A stretch of 64,000 nt of DNA from Gammaproteobacteria bacterium (lineage in GTDB: Bacteria > Pseudomonadota > Gammaproteobacteria > Pseudomonadales > Cellvibrionaceae): positions 124,001 through 188,000 of the forward strand of contig JAGKWO010000001.1 in NCBI GenBank assembly GCA_021151835.1. The letters are read 5' to 3'. Position 1 is the stretch's first letter. Each line of letters opens with the position of its first letter. This document shows, one piece after another, positions 45,901 through 53,880 of the stretch. Made by a program: the position numbers and the translations under genes. A model generated the notes under the pieces. The model was not told the DNA's origin. It did no database searches and worked only from the letters and a program-made list of their open reading frames with translations.

Positions 45901-48900
45901 TTCCGTCATTCACGCTGATCACAATACCGGTGGTAGTACCTACATCCGCATTGGTCGGGGTACCGGTCAACATCCCGGTTGCTGTGTCAAAGCTCGCCCA
46001 GCTCGGCTTATTGGTAATACTGAACGTCATTACATCGCCAATATCCTCATCAGTGACGGTAGGCATAAAGCTATAGGCCGCATCCTGTGCTACCGACGTG
46101 GTGGGCGTGCCACTGATAACGGGGGCGTCATTGACATTGGTTACGGTCAGATTAAATGCCGCCAGGCTAGCGCTTAAGGAACCGTCGCTTACGCTGATGA
46201 CGATACCGGTTGTGGTACCTACATCCGCGTTAGTCGGCGTGCCGGTCAAGGCACCCGTTGCGGCATTAAAGCTGGCCCATGACGGTTTATTGGTGATGCC
46301 AAATGTCAGCACATCGCCGACCGAATCATTCGCGGTCGGAGTGAAGCTGTAAGCCGTCCCTTCCGCCACGCTGGTAGCAGGTGTGCCACCGATTACCGGA
46401 GGAGCATTCGGAGCAACAAAATTCGATGCGGCTGATGCCAATCCGGTACCTACCGAGTTGGTGGCAGTCACGCTGAAGGTATAGCCGGTGCCATTATTCA
46501 GGCCGGCAACAGTAATCGGTGAACCTACCCCGCTTGCTGTTGCACCACCTGGATTTGCAGTGACTGTATAACTGGTAATAGCTGCCCCGCCCGTAAAGGC
46601 AGGTGCAGTGAAAGTCACACTCGCTTGGGCATTGCCAGCAGTCGCCGTACCGATTGTCGGTGCGCCGGGTACTACTGCATTCACCGCAAAGCTGCGAGTC
46701 ACCTGGGTTGCGGCCAGATAGCTGCCATTGCCCGGCTGATCAGCATTGATGGTACAGGTTCCTGCGGTCACAAAGGTCACTGCCCCGCCACTGGTAATCG
46801 TACAAACACCGGTTGTGGAAGAGGTAAAGGTCGGCTGTAAACCGGAATCCGAGTTAGCGGAAAATGTCGGCGTAGTACCAAAGTTTTGCGGACCGGGATT
46901 ATTAAAGGTAACCGTTTGTGTCGCTTTGGGTGTTGCGGAATTGGAGGCACTCGAAGCCGGTCCGGTGCCTGCCACGTTATCGGCAGTCACAGTGAAGGTA
47001 TAAGGCTGTCCATTGGTTAAACCGGTCACCACAATCGGAGATGATGCACCATTAACCGGCGCTACATCAGCCGGATTAACCGTAACGGTATAACCGGTGA
47101 TGGTCGCGCCACCATTATCGGTTGGTGCCGTAAAGGCCACGCTCACCTGGGTATCGCCAGCGGTTGCGGTGCCGATAGTTGGGGCGCCGGCAACCACAGG
47201 ATTTACGGTAAAGGAACGGCTTACCTGGGTTGCTGGCAGGAAGGAAGAGTCGCCCGCTTGATCAGCATTGATGGTACAGGTACCAGCAGTTACAAAGGTC
47301 AGGACCCCGCCACTGGTGATGGTACACACACCGGTTGTGGAAGAAGTGAATGTAACCGTCAAGCCCGAAGTCGACGAAGCCCCTCCCCCCAACACCGACA
47401 AGTTCGGCGCAGTATTGTAGGTCTGTGTACCGGGATTAGCGAAAGTGATAGTTTGCGGCGCTTTCGGGGTAACCGAATTCGACGCCGCTGAAGCCGCACC
47501 CGTTAACGGTGCTGCGTTAGTGGCTGTCACTGTAAAGGTATAGGGAACACCATTGGTTAAACCCGTTACCGTAATAGGCGAACCGGCACCTGTTCCGGTT
47601 AACCCACCGGGGTTAGCCGTAACGGTATAACCGGTGATGCTGGTACCGCCATTACTCGCAGGCGCAGTGAAAGTCACAGTCGCCGCAGTATTTCCGGCAG
47701 TTGCAGTCCCTATAGTCGGCGCACCGGGTGCGATGGCATTCACAGTAAAGGTACGGCTTACGGTACTCGCCGCGTTCCAGACACTATCCCCCGCCTGGTC
47801 CGCATCAATCGTACAGGAGCCCGCCGTCACAAAGGTCAGAGCACCTCCGGAGGTAATCGTACACACACCGGTAGTCGATGAACTGAAGCTGACGGTCAAA
47901 CTTGAAGTCGCAGTGGCGCTCAGGGTTGGCGTAGTTCCAAAGTTTTGCGGACCGGGGTTGGTAAATGTGATCGTCTGGTTACCCATGGGGATAGCTGAAC
48001 CTGAGGCACCTGATGCATTACTGGTACCTATGGCATTGGTTGCCGTTACTGTAAAGGTGTAAGCCTGGCCATTGGTCAGACCAGTGACTGTTATCGGCGA
48101 TGTAGTAAATCCATTACCGCCAGCAGTGATGCCAGCAGGATTGGAGGTTACGGTATATCCGGTAATTGCCGAGCCGCCATTATTGACCGGGGCGGTAAAA
48201 GACACAGAGACCTGCCCATCACCCGCAACAACGGCACCAATTGTTGGTGCACCAGGCGGGGTTGGAATAGCAACAGTATGAGTCGTGCCGCTGGTGTAGG
48301 CGGCGGGGCTGGAGTTGCCCGCCGCATCTTGAATGTTAGTGGCTCCATTCAGGTTTAATTTGATACTACCGTTGCCAGTAATGCCGCTGACGGTAACGGT
48401 CACGCTGGAACCCGAAGAAGCTGAAACACTGGCAATTGTGCCCGCCGCAGTGCCAGTTGTTCCCAACGCAAAATCATCGGTAGAAATATTGCTGACTGTC
48501 TCGCTGAAATTCACAGTGAAATTAACACTTGTGTCTGCGGATACAGCTCCACCTGCCGGGGCAGTGCTGGAGACGGAAGGAACAACACCATCCACCACCA
48601 GCGCCTTATTTGCCCCCAGCGAATTTGCAGCACCGGGTGATGCAAGGGTGAGTGTTGCATTATTACCAGCTGCATCGCGAATAGTTCCACCATTCAGAGC
48701 CAGGGAACTGGTAGCGACGTAATCCAGGTCAGCATTGAGATCACCAGATTGCACTGTGTAATTAAACGTCAATGTGCTGGTGCCACTGCCGCTTGAGTAA
48801 TTGACAACCCGGTCAGTTGCACCGGTTTCCAATGTTAATTGCGGTGTGCCGCCACCGGTGTTTACCGTTACTGTCTCACTGAAATTTACCTGGACACTGA

Positions 48901-49924
48901 TAACGTCGCCGATTTTGTAAGTGCCATTCGCCGTGGTCGATGTAACACCGGAAACGGTTGGCGCAGTGCTATCAACCAGTACGTTGGTTGTGGAGCCAAC
49001 AGAGTTCAACGTAAGCGTCATATCATTGTTAGCGGCATCTTTTAAAGTTCCGCCGTTTAAACCTAATGCACCAACAGCAATACCGTCCGAATCGAGCAAA
49101 TCACTTTCAACCGTGTAGCTGAACACCAGCGCCGAACTTCCAGAACCGGATGAATATGTTGCGTATTTGGTTGTGGCTCCAATAGTTAACGCAATACGAG
49201 GGGTGCCCCCTCCAGTGGTAACAAGAACGTTTTCGCTGGTGTTTACGGTGAAACTCAGTGTATTGCCTGTGATGTAGGTTGAATTGGCAGGAACGCTTAC
49301 ACTGGTGACAGTGGGTGGGGTGGTGTCTGGTACCGTATTAAACACAAAGCTGTCAAATATGTCGTAAAAACCACCCGGATTCGAAGTGATAATTACCCTA
49401 TCAACATTGTCAAACGGGGTATTATTTGGTGTTATTGTAAATGTGCCGCTGGCTTGACCGAAGCCTGTTCCGCTAGTTTGGGTTCCAACAGAGAGTCCGT
49501 TTCTAAAACCTTGAATTGAGACAAACCCACCGCCAAATGCGTTGATATAAAAACTGGCGAAATCAAATTCATTACCAGACGTTGTTTCTATCGTAATTGT
49601 TTCAACACCGCTAAAAACACCGGCAAATAAAGCTGCGGAAGATCCTTCCCCATCATCAGTATCCTGAAACCAGTTACCTGCGCTGTAGGTTATTTTAAAA
49701 TCGCCTTGCGTAAAAACATTTGATCCATGATCCGCAGTTTCAACAAAACCGGAGGAGTTGAAATTGATGGTGACGTTAGAAGGAATTGAAGCTGCATAGC
49801 TCCATGTGCTTATGAAAATAATTGCTGCAAAACACAGATGGAAAAACCATTTCATTCCCGCAGCTATGTACGCGGACCTTCGCAGCGGAGTGTGATATTG
49901 ATGACCTGTTTTGCAGCGAGACAT
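42971..49924 (-). CDS. Giant secreted multi-Ig/FnIII/He_PIG surface protein fused to an outer-membrane barrel
   Basis: 2317 residues. The start ATG (49924) has AAGGAG 5 bases upstream; a GTG at 50011 and an ATG at 49855 are alternatives, the last beginning right at the signal peptide MKWFFHLCFAAIIFISTWSY. Order of parts: N-terminal domain of unknown type (SGFVETADHGSNVFTQGDF; ~190 aa); three Ig-like repeats (TPPTVTSV..., SETVTVNTGGGTPQLTL, NFSETVSNISTDDFAL); four FnIII-like repeats (PGAPTIGTATAG...ITGYTV) alternating with three TITF...STTGVCTITSGG repeats; four ~93-residue He_PIG/cadherin-like repeats (DAPVISGTP...LTGTPTNADVG); a Calx-beta/PKD-like part; a calcium-binding TSP3-like DTDQDGIDDDLEG; a domain with CDPGVRCGL; then GGGGS-hydrophobic-VKR resembling GlyGly-CTERM sorting tails; and finally an 8-strand-type barrel ending TGTFRF that still has a signal peptide (MIAVLLGVATVLASIATQAA). 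Probably an adhesin or surface polymer-binding protein. Confidence 0.88.
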   Translation of the reverse strand: MSRCKTGHQYHTPLRRSAYIAAGMKWFFHLCFAAIIFISTWSYAASIPSNVTINFNSSGFVETADHGSNVFTQGDFKITYSAGNWFQDTDDGEGSSAALFAGVFSGVETITIETTSGNEFDFASFYINAFGGGFVSIQGFRNGLSVGTQTSGTGFGQASGTFTITPNNTPFDNVDRVIITSNPGGFYDIFDSFVFNTVPDTTPPTVTSVSVPANSTYITGNTLSFTVNTSENVLVTTGGGTPRIALTIGATTKYATYSSGSGSSALVFSYTVESDLLDSDGIAVGALGLNGGTLKDAANNDMTLTLNSVGSTTNVLVDSTAPTVSGVTSTTANGTYKIGDVISVQVNFSETVTVNTGGGTPQLTLETGATDRVVNYSSGSGTSTLTFNYTVQSGDLNADLDYVATSSLALNGGTIRDAAGNNATLTLASPGAANSLGANKALVVDGVVPSVSSTAPAGGAVSADTSVNFTVNFSETVSNISTDDFALGTTGTAAGTIASVSASSGSSVTVTVSGITGNGSIKLNLNGATNIQDAAGNSSPAAYTSGTTHTVAIPTPPGAPTIGAVVAGDGQVSVSFTAPVNNGGSAITGYTVTSNPAGITAGGNGFTTSPITVTGLTNGQAYTFTVTATNAIGTSNASGASGSAIPMGNQTITFTNPGPQNFGTTPTLSATATSSLTVSFSSSTTGVCTITSGGALTFVTAGSCTIDADQAGDSVWNAASTVSRTFTVNAIAPGAPTIGTATAGNTAATVTFTAPASNGGTSITGYTVTANPGGLTGTGAGSPITVTGLTNGVPYTFTVTATNAAPLTGAASAASNSVTPKAPQTITFANPGTQTYNTAPNLSVLGGGASSTSGLTVTFTSSTTGVCTITSGGVLTFVTAGTCTINADQAGDSSFLPATQVSRSFTVNPVVAGAPTIGTATAGDTQVSVAFTAPTDNGGATITGYTVTVNPADVAPVNGASSPIVVTGLTNGQPYTFTVTADNVAGTGPASSASNSATPKATQTVTFNNPGPQNFGTTPTFSANSDSGLQPTFTSSTTGVCTITSGGAVTFVTAGTCTINADQPGNGSYLAATQVTRSFAVNAVVPGAPTIGTATAGNAQASVTFTAPAFTGGAAITSYTVTANPGGATASGVGSPITVAGLNNGTGYTFSVTATNSVGTGLASAASNFVAPNAPPVIGGTPATSVAEGTAYSFTPTANDSVGDVLTFGITNKPSWASFNAATGALTGTPTNADVGTTTGIVISVSDGSLSASLAAFNLTVTNVNDAPVISGTPTTSVAQDAAYSFMPTVTDEDIGDVMTFSITNKPSWASFDTATGMLTGTPTNADVGTTTGIVISVNDGTATVSLAAFNIVVTNVNEAPVISGTPATTVAQDVAYSFIPTASDVDVGDVLTFSITNKPTWASFNTATGALTGTPTNTDTGTTTDIVISVSDGTLSASLAAFNLEVTNVNDAPVISGTPITSVNQDVAYSFIPTASDVDVSDVLTFSITNKPTWASFDTATGALTGTPAGTDSGVTTGIVISVSDGTLSASLPAFNLEVVSTVDPLQPIVTAPAAINVNATALFTPISLRQLLGLAATATQAQVDQALKSLAADGVNGNNCCTVMAEGLQPGNVLLVRPGHHLLKWKATNAAGVTGEASQVVNVKPLVSLSKSQVAVRGSTVEFRVLLNGPSPVYPLSIPYVVDASSTATTQEHNLVSGTATFTQPGQVEVVVPVSLAAVTGFSDSQLVVALGDGINAGASKRHVIDIRQGNVPPIVTLSITQGGFNTSLITPSGGPVTVTATVTDLNPGDTHSFDWSATTGLADTDGNPTNAVRVFSPAGLNGSNQVKVTVTDSGGASVQASAYFRVVSVLPVLSPNTDTDQDGIDDDLEGTGDSDDNGIPDYLDNMPSTNILPQQGNTTNSYLIECDPGVRCGLGLFARTSTSGGVQILNDELGTIPNIELDKVFEPVGGVFDFAIRDLPTPGQAVRVVVPQRAAIPANATYRKFQRGRWVSFVVDADNTIHSAAGNPGYCPPPGSDDWTPGLTAGHLCVQLTIKDGGPNDDDGLVNSAVVDPGAVSVALEIPEPPEPPKPPVEIKTDGGGGSIQGLWVLLLGGLLMVKRVFTKGKAGKMIAVLLGVATVLASIATQAATGPYVRVDVANVSSSQREEDFTAALAAANYDLIVYRYDTNRTGYQLALGYQWDQHASTEIGYLDLGKVEVDLTVAGETNLGTIPWHIGQEYPLSPEGFTLVQGLTLNPADKFRIIGEIGIFIWRSEVDVENDVISIKRDRGEDPVVGVRFELPVQEQFGLGLGVRRIYFDTQEADLVSLTGTFRF
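43586..43612 (-). promoter_or_regulatory. Internal ribosome-binding site and ATG for the barrel part
   Basis: On the minus strand AAAGGAAAGG stands 8 bases before an in-frame ATG at 43588. This ATG opens a textbook signal peptide followed by a 185-residue barrel ending in phenylalanine. Together they look like the start of a separate gene that has been joined in frame to the upstream surface protein. Independent translation is inferred. Confidence 0.45.
45280..46400 (-). repeat. Four tandem ~280-bp repeats coding He_PIG/cadherin-like domains
   Basis: The segments around 45551, 45830, 46111 and 46388 repeat at 277-281-base intervals, encoding APVISGTP...SFIPTASDVDVGDVLTF...WASF...GALTGTPTN units of about 93 residues (block quoted in part). 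DNA conservation is high enough to suggest recent tandem duplication. Confidence 0.8.
46400..48270 (-). repeat. Alternating FnIII-like and TITF/STTGVC repeats
   Basis: Four FnIII-like units (start pattern PGAPTIGTATAG or similar, then ITGYTVTANPGG and TGLTNG.PYTFTVTATN) alternate with three units of about 75 residues (QTITF.NPGPQNFGTTPT, STTGVCTITSGG, TFVTAGTCTINADQ). The pairs recur about every 510-520 bases. Confidence 0.75.
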
Positions 49925-50047
49925 AAAAGCTCCTTTACCAGCTGTGTGCGAACTAATTTGATTTAATTCAGGGAGAAAAAAAACCAATAACTCGGGAGGT
50001 ACTAATATCACCCAAGTTATCGGAGTTCAGTACAAGCATGTCCCCAG

Positions 50048-50683
50048 TTAATTACGCGACGGAAAAATACCTTGAAGCGCAATAATATAATTCACACCAA
50101 GGTAGGGATTGCGAATTCCAATCGGCTGGCTACCGCCAACAGGATTCACTGTAACTGTGCCAGTAGGTGTTACATTGCCGTGAAGACCACCCAGATTTGC
50201 CTTAGTTGAATCTGGAGCCGTGTCGGTAAACAAACCATTAATTACCACATTGGCAGGACCAGCTTTAGCCGTAGTTGCCGACAAGTAAGTGGTAGCTCCC
50301 GCCGCTGGCGGTACCATTGCCGCTGTAGTGGTTGTTGCAACATCAAGTGTTCCGGTCACACCACTCGCATTCCCCGTAAAGGTTGCTGTGGGTGCATGAA
50401 TTGGCAACTGTTGTGTCGTGAGAGTAACACTCTCGCTTCCTGACACTTCCCCTAAGGCAATATTGCTTAATCCAGGTCCCTGCCCCGGGCTAACAGGCGC
50501 ACGCCCACGCAAATCCGGTAACGCAAATGTAGTAGTGCCATTACCGCCATAGGTAGTGCCTAATATAGAAAACAGCGCCGTGTTTTGTGCGATAGACAAG
50601 ATTTGACCATTGCAGAAAGCCCAATATTTCGGTGCAAAATTACCTGCAAACATACGAATTTCACCAATAAATTGTTCAGACAT
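50048..50683 (-). CDS. Tail-collar domain protein (microcystin-dependent MdpB-like)
   Basis: 211 residues opening with the phage tail-collar signature: MSEQFIGEIRMFAGNFAP, WAFCNGQILSIAQNTALFSILG, TTYGGNGTTTFALPDLRGRAP (parts of one block), then a T/A/G-rich middle and GIRNPYLGVNYIIALQGIFPS at the end. Proteins of this type occur outside prophages in many bacteria, have no signal peptide and unknown function. ATG with AAGGAG 6 bases before it. No other phage gene is near. It lies 36 bases upstream of the surface-protein frame and downstream of GNAT, sulfotransferase and hydroxylase genes on the same strand. Confidence 0.9.
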   Translation of the reverse strand: MSEQFIGEIRMFAGNFAPKYWAFCNGQILSIAQNTALFSILGTTYGGNGTTTFALPDLRGRAPVSPGQGPGLSNIALGEVSGSESVTLTTQQLPIHAPTATFTGNASGVTGTLDVATTTTAAMVPPAAGATTYLSATTAKAGPANVVINGLFTDTAPDSTKANLGGLHGNVTPTGTVTVNPVGGSQPIGIRNPYLGVNYIIALQGIFPSRN

Positions 50684-50958
50684 CTTTTTCTCCTTAATAA
50701 TTTTAAGATTTATTTCAAATACAAAAATGATCCCTAGGTTTTAACAAGCCTGATTATTAATTAATCCAGACTAATCAAAAGCGGTACAACTCCAGAATAA
50801 ATACTTCGCTCGCCCACGAAAAACATCATTCAACTCTAGGCGATATTCTATAAAACACCAGTTGATTCTTTATACAAACAGCCCAGTAAAATGATCCCTA
50901 TTCCAGTCTATAAACCTCATCAATGGAATCCAATTACGCGTCATAACACAGCAAAGTT

Positions 50959-51444
50959 TTAATTCCACAGCAAAGTGTCATGAGTTGCAGATGATTCGAT
51001 GGGAACAAATCCAAGCTCCAGGTACAATTTTTTTGCGCGACTGTTCTGCTGATCAACGGCAAGGCGCACAGGCCGCGACTGTTGGATGGCGACCTTTTTT
51101 AATGCGCGTAATATTGCTGAGCCAAAGCCTTTGCCGCGCACATTGGTCATTAATGCGATGTCAATTACATGAAGGCTTTCGCGAGTGTTGTTCACTATAA
51201 TTTTGCCCACCGGGGTGGAATGAAGCGCAACAATAAAGGTTTCAGCCGAGGGAAACGCAGCCGCGTATGAGGTCTGCTGCAGCAGGAATTGTTGCTTGAT
51301 TAGAAAGTCAATTTGCGATTTTGGTACCGGCATCTGGTAAAGATATTCGCGGGTTGAGGCAAATAAAATCTCGGTGAACTCCAGGTCTTGTGACTTTACC
51401 GCGCACAAAGCCAGTCCGAATGGTAACGAAATATCAGTAAACAT
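50959..51444 (-). CDS. GNAT-family N-acetyltransferase
   Basis: 161 residues with the GNAT core: HVIDIALMTNVRGKGFGSAILRAL (acetyl-CoA loop R-G-K-G-F-G) and QQNSRAKKLYLELGFVPI near the C-terminus. It would acetylate an amine. It overlaps the sulfotransferase gene by 11 bases, so the two are translationally coupled in the hydroxylase-sulfotransferase-GNAT operon. The substrate is unknown; the neighbouring tail-collar protein or a small molecule are candidates. Confidence 0.85.
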   Translation of the reverse strand: MFTDISLPFGLALCAVKSQDLEFTEILFASTREYLYQMPVPKSQIDFLIKQQFLLQQTSYAAAFPSAETFIVALHSTPVGKIIVNNTRESLHVIDIALMTNVRGKGFGSAILRALKKVAIQQSRPVRLAVDQQNSRAKKLYLELGFVPIESSATHDTLLWN

Positions 51445-52597
51445 TTATAACCATCCCAAGGTTTTTTTGTGCTGACTTGTTTAATTGATTATATGCAAAT
51501 GCTAATTGAGTATGGATTCTCGCCTGCTCTGCCGATGTAAAGCAGTTTCGTTTTTTTTCTTTATCAAGCACAAATACCTGACCCGGCGATTTTGAATGAA
51601 ATCGCATCCGCTCTTGTATTTTTAAAAAACCATGCTCATTTAACCCGCACCCAAAAAAATCCAATACCAGCGTCAGACTTTGCTCATCCCAATACTGATA
51701 ATCAACTACCATGACCTTGGCCAGAGTGGATTTTTCGCTCATCGCTAACAATAAACTGCGCAGTACCTGAATTTGCCAATCCAGCCAGCTACCGTCGCTA
51801 TGCCGGTTTGCAAACACCGGATGAAGCTTGGCCAATGTCGGATCACCAGCCATATGCCGCCCGCTTGAACGCTGGTGGGAAGCCAGTATTTCTATCGGAT
51901 CACGCACCAGAAAAATGGCTGGCACATCCGGATAAATAGTCCGGATGGTCTTCCACCGAAAAATATCCCAGGCATTCCATTTGATAATTATTTGTGGGCG
52001 TTCGGAAAATGCAGCGCCCTGCAAATTAATAAAGCAACGAAGGAAATCTTGTTGTTCTACCACAGGTAAACTGTCATCCAATAACAACTCGGTCAGCAGT
52101 GGCGATTCGGAAAATACGCAGGTCGTTTCCAACTCGGAAAGGCAACCGGAAATAAGGGTGGAACCACAGCGTGATAAATGGAAAATGAAACCGGCAGGTT
52201 GTGTATCAACAAGTTGTTTTGCCTGCTGCTGCGCAACAGTGAGTGATGTGCACGGCTGAATAATTTGATTCAATAATAATTGGCGATAACGGCAAATTGT
52301 TTCGTCCTGAAATGGTTCGGTAGCGTGTCCCGTGGGCAATAACCAATTTACGATGCGCTGTTGTGGTTGGTAACGATAAGGCAACCATCTTCCCGCCAGA
52401 GTGACTTCCTGCGAATTGATAGGCGTTTGGTTCAAGAGGAAAATTTCACGGAGCAAATCGTCATCGCTGACGGTCGGACATTCCCACAATTTTTTTATAC
52501 ATGCCAATAGCTCCGCCACTGAAGAGGCCGCGCGGCAATAATCCAACTGGGCCTGCGAACTAATTAATGCGCAGTATTGCAAAAAATAATTGCTCAC
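51434..52597 (-). CDS. Sulfotransferase family protein
   Basis: 387 residues. An N-terminal ~150-residue region of unknown type precedes a sulfotransferase domain with the 5'-phosphosulfate loop in FIFHLSRCGSTLISGCL and the 3'-phosphate motif in AIFLVRDPIEILASHQRSSGR. These bind PAPS and transfer sulfate to a hydroxyl. The best start is the GTG at 52597, which overlaps the hydroxylase stop in a GTGA arrangement; a TTG at 52630 is less likely. A divergent adenylylsulfate kinase gene only 0.7 kb away would supply PAPS, giving strong contextual support. Confidence 0.85.
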   Translation of the reverse strand: MSNYFLQYCALISSQAQLDYCRAASSVAELLACIKKLWECPTVSDDDLLREIFLLNQTPINSQEVTLAGRWLPYRYQPQQRIVNWLLPTGHATEPFQDETICRYRQLLLNQIIQPCTSLTVAQQQAKQLVDTQPAGFIFHLSRCGSTLISGCLSELETTCVFSESPLLTELLLDDSLPVVEQQDFLRCFINLQGAAFSERPQIIIKWNAWDIFRWKTIRTIYPDVPAIFLVRDPIEILASHQRSSGRHMAGDPTLAKLHPVFANRHSDGSWLDWQIQVLRSLLLAMSEKSTLAKVMVVDYQYWDEQSLTLVLDFFGCGLNEHGFLKIQERMRFHSKSPGQVFVLDKEKKRNCFTSAEQARIHTQLAFAYNQLNKSAQKNLGMVINVY

Positions 52598-53223
52598 GCG
52601 GCACCTGCCAGAATTTTTTCGCGCAACCAATCATTAACCACGCAATCAATCACCAGGTTAATGCGATCTTCATCGCCACGGTTATAAACTTCATGAATCC
52701 GGTCAGCGTTGAAATACCACAACTCACCGGCACTCATGGGAATTCGTTGTTTATCGACAAGGAAGCTCACGGCGTCACTGGTATGAATGGGCACATGCAA
52801 ACGGGCCTCGCCGAATTCCATCCCCAAGCCATGGTCGCGATGGGGTTTGATTTCCGCACCCGCCGCCAAACGCATCAGGCGCGCTGCTTTTACCGGACAC
52901 TGTAATTGCACAAATATGGATTTAATGTGCGGGCACTGTTCCAGTACCGGCAGGTTTTCCCAATGATCGCCCGCCGCGATAGAAAAACCTTGCAGGATGG
53001 GATGTGCATCGACGAACTGCTGCTGGCAACGCAAGGGTAATACATCCCATCTGCCCACATAATCTTGCCGGTTAACATGATCAACCCAGGGTTGCTGCCC
53101 GGTTAACACCAATAATTGCCCGACTTCATTACACAATTGGTCAATGGCGATGTCACACATAACGCGTGCGAAAGGAATGGAATTTTCGTTGTTATTCTTT
53201 GTTGGGTCTGGAAAATATTTCAA
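52594..53223 (-). CDS. Aspartyl/asparaginyl beta-hydroxylase family protein
   Basis: 209 residues of the 2-oxoglutarate/iron dioxygenase family Asp_Arg_Hydrox: the first metal-site segment EIKPHRDHGLG (His128), ARLHVPIHTSD, AGELWYFNADRIHEVYNRG (His177 as second metal ligand) and RINLVIDCVVNDWL (Arg187, 2-oxoglutarate binding). Such enzymes hydroxylate the beta carbon of Asp/Asn, free or in proteins. The start is TTG, with GAGG 8 bases upstream; no ATG fits. First gene of an operon with the sulfotransferase (4-base overlap) and GNAT. A hydroxyl made here could be the sulfation site (inference). Confidence 0.85.
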   Translation of the reverse strand: MKYFPDPTKNNNENSIPFARVMCDIAIDQLCNEVGQLLVLTGQQPWVDHVNRQDYVGRWDVLPLRCQQQFVDAHPILQGFSIAAGDHWENLPVLEQCPHIKSIFVQLQCPVKAARLMRLAAGAEIKPHRDHGLGMEFGEARLHVPIHTSDAVSFLVDKQRIPMSAGELWYFNADRIHEVYNRGDEDRINLVIDCVVNDWLREKILAGAA

Positions 53224-53304
53224 AGACTAGCCTCGGTTCGCCATTACGATTAATATCCCTTAAAACCTTTCCCTCAAACATTTCCCAATAACATCAGGCT
53301 TTCA

Positions 53305-53880
53305 ATGTCCACACTCGATAAACCATTAAATTGCCCACCCTGTGTATTCTGGTTTACCGGTTTAAGCGGGTCGGGAAAATCGACCACGGCATTAGCGTTG
53401 CAAGCGGCGCTACAAGCTAACCATTGCAAAACTTATTTACTGGATGGCGATGTTCTGCGCACCGGTTTATGCAAGGATCTCGGTTTTACTATGGCGGACC
53501 GCCACGAAAATATCCGGCGCGTCGGTGAAGTAGCAAAACTGATGGTCGATGCGGGCATTGTAGTAATTACTGCCACCATCTCGCCGTTACGAAAAATGCG
53601 CGATGATATCCGCGCGCGCTTTTCCCCTGCGGAATTCATTGAAATTTTTATCGATACGCCCCTGGAAATCTGCGAACAACGCGACCCCAAAGGTTTATAC
53701 CGCAAAGCGCGCGCCGGAAAAATTGCCGAGTTCACCGGTATCGATTCCGCGTACGAAGCGCCGATAGCGCCCGAGCTGCATCTCTATACCCTTACCCAAA
53801 CCCCGGAAGAAAACGCACAGGAAATTTTGCGGTATTTACACCAAACCGGTTACTTTTTACCCGGAAAATTTACAAAATAA
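53305..53880 (+). CDS. cysC: Adenylylsulfate kinase
   Basis: 191 residues, full length CysC: Walker A GLSGSGKST (19-27), LLDGDVLRTGLCKDLGFTMADR, ENIRRVGEVAKLM, and DPKGLYRKARAGKIAEFTGIDSAYE (in parts). It phosphorylates APS to PAPS. It stands alone, without cysD/cysN, and is transcribed divergently (81-base gap) from the hydroxylase-sulfotransferase-GNAT operon, so its job here is probably PAPS supply for sulfation rather than sulfate assimilation. ATG start. Its 3' end overlaps the convergent AEC transporter by 11 bases. Confidence 0.93.
   Translation: MSTLDKPLNCPPCVFWFTGLSGSGKSTTALALQAALQANHCKTYLLDGDVLRTGLCKDLGFTMADRHENIRRVGEVAKLMVDAGIVVITATISPLRKMRDDIRARFSPAEFIEIFIDTPLEICEQRDPKGLYRKARAGKIAEFTGIDSAYEAPIAPELHLYTLTQTPEENAQEILRYLHQTGYFLPGKFTK

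Noticed and set aside
45280..48270. Regular repeats that could suggest a CRISPR array
   Set aside because: Units are 280-515 bp, coding and in frame; there are no short repeats with unique spacers and no cas genes.
45108..48722. Series of plus-strand open frames (80-140 codons) opposite the giant surface-protein gene
   Set aside because: They repeat with the same period as the minus-strand domains and are antisense mirror frames of the repeats, without ribosome sites or recognisable domains.
49925..50011. Longer N-terminus of the giant protein from the GTG at 50011
   Set aside because: No ribosome site, and it would put about 50 extra residues before the signal peptide; the ATG at 49924 has AAGGAG at ideal spacing.
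50048..50683. Prophage remnant because of the tail-collar domain
   Set aside because: No other phage gene, integrase or att site nearby; MdpB-like tail-collar proteins are common as stand-alone chromosomal genes.
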